DNA of 64,000 bases from Megascapheus bottae (GCA_024803745.1 JANJXV010000024.1:9997427-10061426), one strand, 5' to 3'. Positions 50,078 through 63,110 are shown, counted from the stretch's first letter. Numbers and translations: made by a program. The notes: generated from the letters alone by a model not told the origin.

Positions 50078-50434
50078 AGAGTGAGTGACAGGGAGAGAGA
50101 AACAGAGACAGACTCAGAGAGAAACAGAGACAGAGATTAAGCATGGTTAAGACAATTCTGATAGGCTTTCTGCAATCATTCTCAGATAATAATAGGGACA
50201 ATCCAATGAAAATAAAAACTCATCAGTACTTTAAACTAAATTGCCTTTTAATTTTTGATACCTTGAAATGCAAACAAGCAATAAACCAAATTTAAAGAAA
50301 AATAAACATACACTGTTTAAAGAATATATATAAAAGGCTAATTTGCTGGGTGTCTTTTAAATAAAAAAGACATGCACATGTCTGTATATTTGTTTGCATG
50401 AGGTAATTATGGTAACAGTGTGATAAAATAAAAT
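49351..50434. other. Unique DNA with two TG microsatellites
   Basis: (TG)n at 49739-49779 and at 50030-50076, the latter followed by a GA/GACA-rich tract to about 50138. AAGCTGGGCACCTGTGTCTGC near 49430 may be a B1-like trace. Confidence 0.5.
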
Positions 50435-50444
50435 ACATACACAA

Positions 50445-51325
50445 GGGGGTCGGAAGATGGTGCCAAGATAATAGGGACCCAGCCTAGCTCTCTCCCACAA
50501 AAAGAGAGAATCAGGGAATCCCAGGAGCCAATTACCTTAGGAAACCCAGAACTTCAAATTCAAGAAGCAACGGAGAAGAACACAGACCTAAAAGAAATCC
50601 AGATAAAGCCAAAACACGAGGACCCCTCCCCCACCCCTGCAAGTTCAAGGGGGCAAGGAATTCAGAATCCTGTCCCTTCCCCCAACAGCCCCCTCCCCCA
50701 GGCCATTGACTGGAGACTGACAGGTGGGCAGGTGCAAAGACTCAACAGCCCAACAAGGGGGGCAGAGGTGTCCCTGCTCCCACCTGCCCAACAGCCACCT
50801 CTTCCAGGCCACTGAAACTGGAGACTGAGGGGTGCTGAGACCCTGCCTTCCAACAGCCAGTGGGGGCGTGTGGGAGTCTGAGAGCCAGCATCTGCCTGAC
50901 CCAAACCTGAGCCGTGGGGGACGCCCTCCTGCAAGACAGCACTAAGGGAGCCCTCCCAGTCACAGACAGACTCTTAGCCAAAGCAGCTGAAACACAGCAG
51001 GGAACTGAAGGGCAGACCAGCAGGGGCTGAGCTTGACCTCTGAGAGTCAGAAATGCATAGCTTCACCCTCTGAGTCCACATCATCCACTGGGCCCTATCC
51101 CTGGGAACAGGGCAGAAACCAGTCCGGCTGGTTTAGCTGAGAGTTCCAGGAAATTCCCAAACCCTTGGCTGGGCCCACCCCTGGGAATGGGGTAGGAAAA
51201 CTAGTCATCCACCTGGCTACCTGAGACTAAAGTGTGCAACTCCATCCTACGGCCCATTGTGGGGGCCACTGGTTGGGGTGAGAGCTAGCTGTGCAGCAGC
51301 ACAAGAGATCCACCTCACTGCCAAA
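50445..51325 (+). promoter_or_regulatory. L1 5' UTR (internal promoter region)
   Basis: GC-rich with many CCC/CAG runs, unlike its surroundings. It contains AAGATGGTGCC near the start and a 106-base tandem duplication from 50681 (CCCAACAGCC...CCAGGCCA...CTGGAGACTGA repeated at 50787). No ORF1 follows it. Confidence 0.75.
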
Positions 51326-51329
51326 GACA

Positions 51330-52010
51330 GAAACAATTTCCAAGTGAAAGGATGGAAATGAATTTTCCACTCCAATGCACCATGCAAAAAAGCAGGAGTA
51401 GTAATCTTAATCTCTGACAAAATTAACTTCTCAGTAAAATCAGTACATAAAGATAAAAGCGGCCACTACATAGTAGAGGGTACAATCCATAATGTCTGTA
51501 TTACAGTTATAAACATTTACTCCCCCAAAACGGGAGCACCCAAATAAGTCAAATAAACTCTCTTAGAATTACAGAACAAGATAGACACAAACACAGTCAT
51601 AGTGGGAGGCTTCGATACTCACCAAATGACAAGTCAACTCAACAAAAGTAAGCAAAGACACCATGGACTTTAAAGACACCAAAGCCCAGCTAGGCTTAAC
51701 ACATATACACAGTCTTCCATCCAACGGCGAAACTTTTTACGTTTTTCTCAGCAGCACATGGAACAAAATAGATCATATAATAGTTCATACAGAAAACTTA
51801 AGCAGATACAGATGACTGATAAAATCCCATGCATTCTATCTGATCACAGTGGAGTCAGACTAGTTCTGAAGAATGCAGTCAAAGTCAAAAAACATTCAAA
51901 CACTTGGAAGCTGAACAACACACTTCTGAATAATTCCTGGGTTACAGATCAGATGAGAGAAGAAATTCAAAACTTCCTTGAACATAATGACAATCAAGAG
52001 ACATCACAAT
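51330..52010 (+). pseudogene. L1 ORF2 endonuclease-domain remnant, N terminus missing
   Basis: Read across shifts: KKAGVVILISDKINFSVKSVHKDKSGHYI..., then TVINIYSPKTGAPK, NTVIVGGFDTH (family IIxGDFNTP) and IPCILSDHSGVRLVL (family SDHN/SA.KL). The catalytic GDFN is changed to GGFD, and stops (TAA after GAPK) break it. WKLNNTLLNNSWVTDQMREEIQNFLE is the spacer after the endonuclease. Confidence 0.8.
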
Positions 52011-52019
52011 GAAACTTAT

Positions 52020-53600
52020 GGGACACAGCAAAGACAGTTCTAAGAGGCAAATTTATCGCACTAAGAGCGCATATTAAAAAGACAGAAGAAGACCATGTAA
52101 ATAATCTAAAAAAGAAATTGAAACACCTAGAGGAGCAAGAAAAAGTAAATTCTACAACAACTAGAAGGAAAAAAACAACAATAAAATTAGAAATATCAGA
52201 GATTGAAATAAGATCTACTATACACAAAATTAATAAATCAAAAGGTTGGTTCATTGAAAGAGTCAACAAAATTGACAGACCCCTGACAAGATTAATCAAA
52301 AAAAGGAAGGGGAGATGCAAATAAACAAGATTAGAGACCCCACGGGAACAATCACAAGAAATTCAGTCCATTATGAATGAGTTCTATTAGGGCCTCTATT
52401 CAAAGAAACAAGAAAATCTAGTAGAAATGGATGATTTCTTAAATAACTATAGGCTACCCACATTGAACAATGAAGAGGTAAACAAATTGAACAAACCAAT
52501 CTCTTACAATAAAATTGGGGAAGCAATCAGGGAAATGCCAACCAAAAAGAGCCCAGGTCCAGATGGTTTCACTGTGGAATTCTACAAGACATTTAAAGAT
52601 GAAGTAACACCTATACTCTTGAAACTCTTCCGAGTAATAGAAGCAGAAGGAGCAATACCAAACTCATTTTATGAAGCTAATATTACTCTCATCCCCAAAC
52701 CAGGGAAAGACCCAACAAAAAAAGAAAAAGGCAGACTTATCACTCTAATGAACACAGACGCAAATCTCCTCAGTAAAGTACTAACCAACAGAATCCAGAA
52801 ACAAATTTAAAAAATTATACACTACGATCAAGTAGGCTTCATCCCACAGATACAAGGCTGGTTTAACATTTGCAAATGAATCAATGTAATACATCACATC
52901 AATAGAGCTAAGGATAAGAATCATATGATAATTTCTCTGGATGATGAGAAGGGATTTGACAAAATATAGCATCCATTCATGTTGAAAGCACTAGAAAAAA
53001 TAGAAATAAGAGGTACATTCCTTAAAATAATTGAAGCCATATATGACAAACATACAGCCAGTATTATACTAAATGGTGAAAGACTGGAACCATTTACCTT
53101 AAAATCAGGAACTACACAGGGATGCCCACTCTCTCCACTTCTCTTCAATATAGTGCTGGAACCCTTAGTCAGAGAAATAAGGCAAGAAAAGGACATCAAA
53201 GGGATCCACATAGGGAAAGAAGAAATTAAACTATCCCTATTCGCAAATGACATGATCCTCTACTTGAGTGACCCAATAAGCTCCACTCCAAAACTCCTAG
53301 AATTAATAAACCACTTTAGCAAAGTGGCAGGATACAAAATCAATCTTCAGCAGTCAGTAGCCTTCTTGTACACCAACAATACACAAACAGAAGGCCAAAT
53401 CAAGAAAATGATCCCATTCGTAATAGCCCCCAAGAGAATAAAATACTTAACCAAAGATGTAAAAGAATTATTCATTGAAAACTATAAAAGCCTAATGAAA
53501 GAAATTATAGAGGACACTAGGAAATGGAAAGACATCCCATGCTCATGGGTAGGGAGAACAAACATAGGAAAATGGCTATCCTGCCAAAATTGATATACAA
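52020..53600 (+). pseudogene. L1 ORF2 reverse-transcriptase domain remnant
   Basis: After the Z region (INKSKGWFIERVNKIDRPLTRLIKK) come the RT blocks: [104 protein letters not shown], and then FANDMILYL in place of the universal FADD. Losing the first catalytic aspartate, plus stops at 52326, 52808 and in the block after DKI, makes it inactive. Confidence 0.88.
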
Positions 53601-54800
53601 ATTCAATGAAATCTCTATCAAAATCCCAAATACATTCTTTACTGAAATAGAAGCTACAATCCAAAGGTTTATATGGAACAAGAAAAGACCTAGAATAGCC
53701 AAAAAAAATTCTAGGCAAAAAGAGCATTGCTGATGGTATTACAATACCAGACTTCAAACTCTACTATGGAGCCATAATAACAAAAACTGCATGGTATTGG
53801 CATAAAAATAGACCAGAAGATCAATGGAACACAATAGAAGATCCAAAAATAGAACCACATACCTATAGTCAACTTGTATTTGACAAAGGAGCCAAAGATA
53901 TACAGTGGAACAAGCACAGTCTATTCAATTATTGGTGCTGGCAAACTGGGCAGCCACATGCAGAAAACTAAAAATTGACTCTAGCCTTTTGCCATGCACA
54001 AGCATTAACTCAAATTGGATCAAAGACCTCAATATCAGACCGGAAACCATGAAACTGCTACCTGATAGAGTAGGAGAGACACTGGAACTCATAGGCACAG
54101 GCAACAGATTCCTGAACAGAATCCCAGGGTCACAACAGATTGGACAGAGACTCCATAAATGGGACTACCTAAAAATAATAAGTTTCTGCACAGATAAAAG
54201 CATACCCACAAAAGAAGAGAGACAGCCAACCAACTGGGAAAAGATATTTACCAATAAAACATCTGACAAATGCTTAGCATCCAGTATCTACAGGGAACTC
54301 AAGAAACTAATCCCCCCCAAACCCAACAAAACATTCACTAAATGGGCAAGGGAACTAAAGAGAGACTTATCAAAAGAAGAGATTAAAATGGCAGGAAAGC
54401 ATATGAGAAAATGTTCACCATGGTCATAAAAGAAATGCAAATAAAAACAACCCTAAGATACTACCTAACCCCAACAAGAATGGCCAAGATTTTGAATTCA
54501 GATAATGACAGATGCTGGTGGAGTTGTGGAGAAAAAGGAACCCTACTGCACTGCTGGTGGGATTGTAAACTAGTTCAGCCACTCTGGAAAGCAGTGTGGA
54601 GGTTTCTTAAAGAACTGATAATTGACCTTCCCCATGATCCCACCATACCACTTCTGGGCATCTACCCTGAACATCATAACCCAAGAAATGGTAAGGACAC
54701 CTACTCAGCTATGTTTATCTCTGCATTATTCAAAATAGCCAGGCAATGGAAACAATCCAGATGTCTTACTGCAGATAAATGGATACTGTAAATGTGGTAT
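53600..54800 (+). pseudogene. L1 ORF2 C-terminal remnant with zinc-knuckle motif
   Basis: [86 protein letters not shown], then after a shift [63 protein letters not shown]. The Cys/His knuckle (CWWSCGExGTLLHCWWDC) is well kept except the shift at about 54418. Confidence 0.88.
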
Positions 54801-55266
54801 ATCTATACAATGGAATTTTACATAGCCAACAGACAAGATAAAATACTGGCATTCCCAGGGAAGTGGATGAATCTAGAGCGAATCATGTTGAGTGAGACAA
54901 TTCAAGACCAAAGGAACAAAAGGCACATGGTATCCTTAATATGTGGCTATTGGATCCAAACAGTATAAGAGTGAGGACTCAATATTTGCATACTAAATTC
55001 TATGGACATTGTATTAGAAATATAAACACAACTACATAGACATTAAAACCTATGACTCTATAGACATGATGTTTTATTACATAGATTAATACGCATCTAT
55101 GATATACAAATCCTTAGCCTAATTTTGATTATGTTCTAAAAACTAAGTGGCAGTGATTGTATATAGATTCCCTTCTTGAATATTTGTTTGTTATACATGG
55201 CATTTGAAATATGATGTAAAAATCAATGTTAATAAATTCTTTGTTAAAAAAATAAAAATAAAAAAA
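54800..55266 (+). other. L1 3' UTR and A-rich tail
   Basis: It runs from the last ORF2 codons through GGCAGTGATTGTATATAGATTCCC to TTAATAAATTCTTTG and an A-rich tail with a T-containing pattern. The same 3' UTR type is seen at 16395-17640. Confidence 0.8.
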
Positions 55267-55276
55267 ACATACACAA

Positions 55277-58200
55277 ATAACCTTTCACAGGAAATAAAAG
55301 ACAAAAATGTTTTCAGTCTATATAAATACCACTTGTCTTAATTTTATATACATAAATACAAGCATTAAATTACAGAAACATAAAGTAGAAAAATTGTTCT
55401 TACATACTTTGAAACAGGATTTTCAAAAAAAGTCTAGCTCTGTATCTCTTTTAATTTTTAATCAGCCAATCTATACATTCTACCTTGGTAAAATTATTTG
55501 GGAATTTTGTTGTTTTACATATTATTTCACAATCTGTGTTTTTCAAACCTATAAGAAGAAAAAGTGATTTTAGGGTAGATTTAGGATTAATAAATACTTG
55601 ATAGAATTCTTCCACCCAGTACTATGAGCCCTCTCTTTATCACTCTATCATATAGAAAGAGGGAAAGGAAGGAACTCATACCAAATGGAATTTGATTGGA
55701 GAAGGAATGCCATCCACCATCCTAGGTTCTGTTGTTAGACTGCACTGGATGGGCTCTCATGAACTTCTAGTGCATATCTACATGTAGGAAGGCACATTTT
55801 ATTTGACATACTAGTGTCTCTCAGATGTATTACGTTTTGGTTAATGCTTAGAAAGTGAACACCACCATTCAAAGACACCTGCACTCACTGGATTCATCCT
55901 TGTATGTCAGCTGGTGTTTGAGCCAGCAGAACAGAGGCTTTCTGTAATGCACATTCAAATTTACAGAAAATTATGACTGGTCATAGTGACGAAAGCTAAT
56001 ACGTAGCAGCATCATGCACTATGTTATAAATCATATAGAGAAATATTTGCTCAACATATTGAATCATGCTTATAATTTTTACTTAATCTCAAAGAATTAG
56101 ATGTCAATAACTTACTTTTTTCCAGTGAAACATATATAGGTAACTCTTTAAATATTATTGTCAAATGTATTATAATTTTCTTATCTAACCATATTGAAAA
56201 TGTAGAGTAAGTGAAGAAATTATGTTGTCAAAAAGTACATTGATATAAGTATAAAAAATATGACATCAAAATTTCTCATTGCTTGAAATTTGCTTCTATT
56301 CCTTACCAGAAATTTCCTTTATAATAAACAAGAAATAATATGGTAACAGTAAATAAAATTTTTCCAGATGAGAGAATAATTCATAATTAGGAGGTCTCCA
56401 TACCAGTTTTTGAAAATACAGTGTTTACATTTTCAGAATCAAATCATATAAGTAGATAAGCAAAAGCATTATATTTCTTTTATAGAATAATATTAATGCA
56501 AGATAAAATGACACAAGAAAAATAATTTTTATAGCCTCTCTATCTCTGACTTTAATTCATAAGAAGAAACAATGTATAAACTTGAACATTTTCAAGAATG
56601 AAGAAACAACATTCATTTAAATATTATATTTAGTATTATATAATTATATTATTGACAAGAAATAGATAAACAAACCTATAATTCCAATTCTGGCAAATCT
56701 TTGGAATTGGATTAGGCAGGAATACTATTTCTTGATTGAGCAAGAAACTATTTTTCCATATTTACTAATTTGCTGTTTAGTATTGCAGTGTTTCAAGCCT
56801 GAAACTTTTATTAAATTATATATAAGCTATCATTGAAAGGAGGACATATTATCTACATCAGAAAAGTAAAATAAACAAGAAAAAATGAAAGGTTATGTTA
56901 TTTTTTCCCTTGTAGCATTTTCAATAGTTATATTTACATAATTTCACAAATCATACTGTTTGGTGAATAACAATAAGAAATATATTACTGGATGCCATTA
57001 ATGGAAACTCGTAAGTCAGATAATAGCAGAAGAGAAAATTGGGTATTTCAGTTTCTATAGACACAAGACTAATATGATTTCTAAATATGCACTGAATTTT
57101 CAAAAATCTTTGTTTACTCTAAATCGTATCACTGAAAAGACTTGAGTTCCATTGATTCTGCTTTATGGTTCTCTCAGTAAAATAAGGATAATGTATGAAA
57201 CACAGTGTAAAATTGGAGAATATATAAAAATACAGGAACTTATAAATCAAAGTTTTATAAAATTCATTTTTTAAATTTCTTTTTTTAAAGATAGAATACA
57301 TTTATTTGGAAGTGAAAAAAAAATCTATGAAAGAAAGTTGTAAAAATCTCTATCAGAATAGGGATCCCCAAAATGAGTTTCATCAAAGTTCTTCATTCCT
57401 TTGATGCTGTGAATATCTTCCTGTATGATTTAAATACTAAGATGAATGTTTAACTCTAATGCAGTTTGGAATTGTTTTTGGAAAAAAATTATTGCTTCTT
57501 ATACTAGAAGTGAGTAGTAACTGGAAGTCAGTAACTAGAGGTTAGTAGCAGTAGTATCAATTATTACATCATCGTATGTACTGTCGTCATGTCATTGAAG
57601 ATCAGCTGTTATCTGTTAATACTACAACTCTTCAAAGTAAGAAGACTACTTAAATCACTGAACAAACAAATTAATTAAATTATAAAGCACTCTATGTATT
57701 ATATCGTATTTTAAGCTCTCTTTTACTCATGCCTAATGTTTAGTATTACCAGCCATATGCAAAGATGGGTTTCAATGGGGTACAGAGTTTTCTCATTAAT
57801 TCTTCCTTCCCCTCAAGGAACTACAATACTGCTTTAAATAACAGAATGGGCCTTCTCTATTATAAAATTTCTTAGTAAAAAATTTTAGTAATAATAAAAT
57901 GAATTCTATGTGATACATGCTGTACTTTGATTCCAATTTCAAGCATCAGAGTTTTAGCTTTGAGAACCTTCCTATTTCATAGAATACACTAATACAATCT
58001 TTTACTGCATTCTGTGTTGATATGCAAATATATATTTATTGTATCATTAATTTTGACAAATTGTTAAAAAATGATCATTTTATCTTAGAAATACAAAACT
58101 ATCTTATTTTATTTAAAAGGAAGTAGCTGCAGTTTCAGAATCTATTTTTTGCAATCATTTGGCTGTTTGATAAAAATAAAAAGATACATTTTACACAGAC

Positions 58201-59715
58201 ATCATCTATATTTACATAATAAGGGCACCTAGAGGGAAATCTTGAAATTCACAATATTTTCCTGTGAGAAAAAAATTTCCAATGGATTTAATAGACACCA
58301 AATAGAATATATAAGAGGATACTGATTTATAAATACTATTTTAATAGAAACCTGGTAGGTTAATATTCAGCTATTTTTATCATCTTAACCTAGTTTGAAT
58401 AACTAACTGTAAAATTCAAATTCCATGTCCGTCACATAATAATTTATACTGTTATAAAACAATACAAATCAGAAAAGTTTCTGTCCAGAATGCTCTGACT
58501 GACTGCATGCAAAGGCTGTGGGCGACTTCATCACTGAAGCTCCGGGAAAGCATTATAGAGCTTCTAATGTTGAGAAGAGGGAGCATTTGTTTTAGGTTAA
58601 ACTGGGCAGCCTGTGCCAACTCTACTGGAATTTTTGACATAGATTTTATTGAGACTCTTGTGATTCAAAGGGTAAACTACAAAGAAACCTGTGACTGAAA
58701 GAGTTTGACTGTTGGGTCACAGAATGCATTATGGACTCTGATATTGTCTTGACATATAATTTTATCTTGTTGCCTTATTTTCCTGCAACATTTAGGTATA
58801 ATAATCATAAAAGCCGCCTATTGCCCCTGCACTGAAACAGCTAATGTTTTATTTATGATAGGAAGGCCTTTTAGCTGGTCTCTACAGGGATATTTCTATG
58901 AATTTTTAATCTCCATTTTTACCCTCCTTGAAAGCAGAGTTACAAGTGAGCCACCCAGAGCAGCCAGGTATTTGTCAGTGCGCCATGTGAGTCCTTCTTT
59001 TTCAATGACAAAGCAGGTGGCTTCCCTGAAGGGGACCATAAAAGGAATCTCAGCAATCATGTCCTACTTCATTGTCTACACACTGCTGACTCAACAGCCT
59101 GTTCTATCCAGAAGAAATCAAGGCAGGGGATCAAATATAAACTATAAGCAAACAAGCTGAAAGCAAATAAAATGTAATAAAACCATCACAGAAACAGCAG
59201 CATTCATTTTTCTTTTAAAAATGTGTTTGTAGCATGACTGACTTTAAATGAAAATCTATACAACAAATTGCCAACTAAAATATTTTTTACTTGATGGGAC
59301 ATGGATCTAGTATTTTATCAGCAAAATCTGCTAGAAAAATAGCAATCTCATAATCCTCAAATCCTTTCTTGTTTGCTGAATGAAATATCTAAGCTCAGAG
59401 GAATGAAAGAAATTCTAAATTGGGTCTCAAGCCAAGATTTGATTCAGAAATTTCTAAGCAATGCACTTAATATGAGTTGAAGGCAGTATTATTGCATAAA
59501 AAGGAAATAACAGAAAAATGAACACTTGAAGGCAGGTACTGAATGGAGATATTCTCTTCTCTAATTTGAATATGGAGGAGAAAAGTCCCCTTAGTAGAAT
59601 ATGGAGGCGTCTTAGAAATCATCAGGGCTAGTTAATATGTAAGTAGGCTTCTTAGACAAGAAAGTATGCTGGGTTTGAGTTGACGTATTCTTGCCTTCAA
59701 AAAAATGTTGAATAA
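55277..59715. other. About 4.4 kb of unique AT-rich DNA
   Basis: This is the longest repeat-poor block. 58480-59180 has more balanced base composition and may be a conserved non-coding element. No exon was recognised. Confidence 0.4.
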
Positions 59716-59935
59716 CCTGGCCCTGGTAGTTTATGTCTTTAATGCCAGCAACTCAGGACTCTGAGAATCTCTTGTATTAAAGTTATCCAAAGCAAAGTTA
59801 ATGAAATTCTATCTCCAAAGCAAAATAAGAATAAGAGAGGTTGAATGCATGGCTTAAGTGGTACAGTGCTTGCCTGGTATATGAAAGGCCATGGGTTCAA
59901 TCCTTAGCATTGATGGAAATCTGTGTTGTTCTCAT
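59716..59935 (+). repeat. B1-like plus ID-like composite SINE
   Basis: CTGGCCCTGGTAGTTTATGTCTTTAATGCCAGCAACTCAGG is B1-like. GGCTTAAGTGGTACAGTGCTTGCCTGG and GGGTTCAATCCTTAGCA are ID-like A and B boxes. Confidence 0.6.
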
Positions 59936-62867
59936 AACTCAATGTGGCTGCTGTGGCTAGGTCTACTAACTACCCTTCCCCCAGGGGACCTTCATGAAAT
60001 TCCCTAGATCAGCCTCCAGCACAGATCTTAATTGAAATAGGGAAGCCCACTCCTCAACCCTTTCAAATAATGGACACCAAAAAGATGGGAGACTTGCTCA
60101 AACAATAGTTGCCTGCAGCGAGACCTGTATCATGAATTCTCGGAATTTCTCTGAACCCTCCAGCAACCTGGGACCTTGTCTCCAAACCCTACTTAACACT
60201 TCACCCCTGCCCACATTGTGCCATGCCTGACTTTCCTCCTGACTTTCTTTTGGTCTCCACGGCATCCCTTTTCAACTGTCCACTAAAGATGATCTGGTCT
60301 TTTGAGGTCATATGCTAGTACCCTTATGACTAACAAGTACTGCAAAATGCATCATATTGAGTTATATGAAAAATTGGGATACTGAGAGTTAGAGATTGCT
60401 TGCTCATCTTAAGTTAGAGAGAATTAGACTATTCCCAGCCCAAAACTTGGGGGATTCATTTAACCCAGCACTAAAAACATTCCCTGTCTTTGGGAAAGGA
60501 CAATTAGAATGTCTTGAACATTGAGAGCAAGATGAGTGGTAAGTGGGAATAATAGGAAAGGAGAGTGAGAAAGGAAGAAAAGGAGAGAACTGAGACAAAT
60601 CAGTATGAAAGAACATCAGCACCATATATAGTAATGATCATAATAATAACAGCAGTAATAAACATGCCTGTGATGGTCTGTGAACAAAAAGACAGAATGT
60701 GTCTCCGTGCAAGGACTGGCAACTTTAAAAGCCTCGTGCCACAGTTATCATTTCCTGACAATATTTTGAAAACTATGCAATTCTAACTTTAAATTAGTTG
60801 ATGGTGTGTCATTTGTAGAGCAACATCAGGCATCTTTCTAGAAGAAGTAAGAGTTTCTGCAGCTTCTCTAAATTCCTTCAGTCAGCCTTTTACATTGGTT
60901 CTTGTAAAGCATCATGTTGCCTTTCTGTCTCAGGACAGGGTGTGTATTCCCCTCCATGGAGTTCTTTTCTTGTCACCTACCACATCTAGAGTGAATACAT
61001 CAGTCATTTTCAAATGTTAATTATAACAGTGACTGGGTTTTGGCAGAAATCCACTAGGATTTCTGTAAATAATTACTGTGAAAGCATTTTGCTCACAGCT
61101 TGTTGGCTCTGTTCCAATTTTTGCATGCTGTAGGCTACATCCTCCCCCTAGACAGTTAGGGCCGCTCATTTGGGGACAAATATCTGAACATAGCATCCCC
61201 ACATTTTAGTGATGTATTTGAACTTTGTCACCATACCAATGATGAGGGACAATTGTGGCTCTCCACAAGGATTTTTATGGCTCTCCACAAGGGTTATTAA
61301 AATTCAGGATAGCCTATACCTACTCATGTAGAAATGTAGAGATAATAGCCATCTACAAAACCTGAGTGCCAGACTCAATTAAAGGCCAAGCAGAATTCCA
61401 GTGCACCTGCTTCTCCTGGCCTCAGTAACTTGTGCAATGGAAAATTAATGGATAGCATATGATTTAAGATAATTTTGTATTTTATAAAGTTTCGGCAGTG
61501 GCAAATTTTGTGACACTTCTCTGACCTTTGTATTTTGACCATGGAAGGTAAGCAGTTCTTCAATATTTTTAGTGTGCTAACTTGAAACAAAGTGTTTCAT
61601 TATTATTCTAGTGGATTAATTGAGGGAAAGCATTTATAAAGCATTAAGATGTAGCTACTCAGCCTTAGGAATCAGGAGTTTCTCCATAGTTTTAAACAAG
61701 AGAGGCCATTTCATTAGATTCAAATCTCATTTCTCTTGATAAAGTGCTTCATGTGTAACTCTTGTGTGCTAAGGTAACAATAATACTTGTTCCAATGATG
61801 TAACACTCTATATTAAGCAAATTTATTTAAAAATATCACTTTTAAATTTAAGGATTTTAATCCGTGGTGGCAAAGAACTTTTCCTTCAAATCAATGATAT
61901 ATAGTGATAGATTCTTGTTGTTTCCTTAAAAATCATGTTTAATTTCAAACACCTCTAACATGTTCAGAAATTTGATCTGTCATTTTTGGATCACTGACCT
62001 TGGCATAATCAAACAGATATTCTGAACTTCTTACTATTGGTAGAGGGTAATCCATGTGTTTTCTAAAGTAAAGGAGGTAGTCTGTGCAGTAGATGTACAA
62101 AATTAGAGTTGGGTTCAGACTTACCAAGGTGTTTTGTCATCTTCGATAACAAAAAGCCTATTTTCTTTGCAGTCTGGAGCTAAGTGTCTAAAACAGTATA
62201 AATTGGGCCCCATTTTTGTTTACATTTCTATTTTTTAACCCCCTCTGTTCAGCTATTAGAAGATTTTCCAGGAACAGTGGAATTAAATGTTCAGAGATGA
62301 TCTCTTTCAAAATTGGTTGTAAGAAAAGGACCAAGCTGCCAATACTGCAAATATCAAGACCTTGAAGTTTACTAAACATAAGCAACAGATTGTGAAGTGC
62401 TTATTTGTGAATAAGAGATGAAATATTGGAACCCCGTGGGATTCTCGCCTGGGTTATTCTCACCAGCCACAATCCTCTGACCAAGATCGGCAGGCACAGA
62501 TTGGATGTATCCAAACAGTCAGCCATATTATTGCTAAAGGTGACAAAACTGACCTTGAGCAGAAGGCAGAGAAGTCATGGCTGTTAGCAAAATTAATAGG
62601 GATTTGGCAAGGAAACCTGGCAGCACCTCTAACTTAAACTTCCATTTAGATTTCCTTAGAATGAAAAGCAAACTAGATGATCAGACAGAACTTCAACAGT
62701 GAAATTCTTGACATAAGAGTAAAAGAGCCACAGATGGGTAGAAAAGTTTTCCATCACTATATATATATGGCTGACTGCAAGGCTGCAGGAGAAGAAAGGT
62801 GAGAAGAAAGCAGATTAAAATTTCCAACATAATTATTGAAAAGAATAAGGAACTATATCTGTATTTT
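59936..62867. other. Mostly unique DNA
   Basis: 59940-60330 is C-rich and LTR-like in texture, but no paired ends were found. 61900-62400 has minus-strand protein-like frames (see findings). 61255-61300 carries a small tandem repeat of GGCTCTCCACAAGG. Nothing was firmly identified. Confidence 0.35.
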
Positions 62868-63110
62868 TAACTGACATTTTATTGTACTATAAAGGTGAGA
62901 TACAGAGAGGCCACAATTACATAAGGTAATGAGTACATTTCTTGTCTAATAGTGTCACCTTTCCCTTGATTTTTCCCACATTCCCTCCCACAGCCATTGC
63001 CCTGCCTTGCAAGTTTTAAAGTTCATTTCCAACATACTGTCTTGTGAGTATGGCTTGTGCCTTTTGCCCTTTGTCTCACAATTTGTTTTTGTACAAAACA
63101 TTTTTCAACA
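62868..63110 (-). mobile_element. Older L1 3' UTR fragment
   Basis: ACATTTTATTGTACTATAAAGGTGAGATACAGAGAGGCCACAATTACATAAGGTAATGAG and TTCATTTCCAACATACTGTC match the older-type tail seen at 43050. Confidence 0.7.

Larger units (their letters stand above)
50445..55266 (+). mobile_element. 4.8 kb internally deleted L1 with both ends and TSD
   Basis: It starts GGGGGTCGGAAGATGGTGCC, an L1 5' terminus with a YY1-like site. It then has an ~880-base GC-rich 5' UTR and joins ORF2 at mid-endonuclease near 51330. ORF1 and about the first 90 ORF2 codons, including N-terminal endonuclease residues, are absent. The rest of ORF2 follows with several stops and frameshifts, then a 3' UTR ending TTAATAAATTCTTTGTTAAAAAAATAAAAATAAA. 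ACATACACAA at 50435-50444 and 55267-55276 is the exact duplication, extendable to AAAA(T/A)ACATACACAA. The site AT/AAAA fits L1 endonuclease, so it integrated as one piece. Confidence 0.9.

Noticed and set aside
48502..50138. Three TG microsatellites taken as one CRISPR-like regular array
   Set aside because: Spacing is irregular, units are plain dinucleotides and the host is a mammal.
50662..50981. Minus-strand frames of 79 and 90 codons
   Set aside because: Antisense to the GC-rich L1 5' UTR; no domain.
58507..58698. Overlapping 62- and 63-codon frames on opposite strands
   Set aside because: No domain; the interval is better explained as a possible non-coding element.
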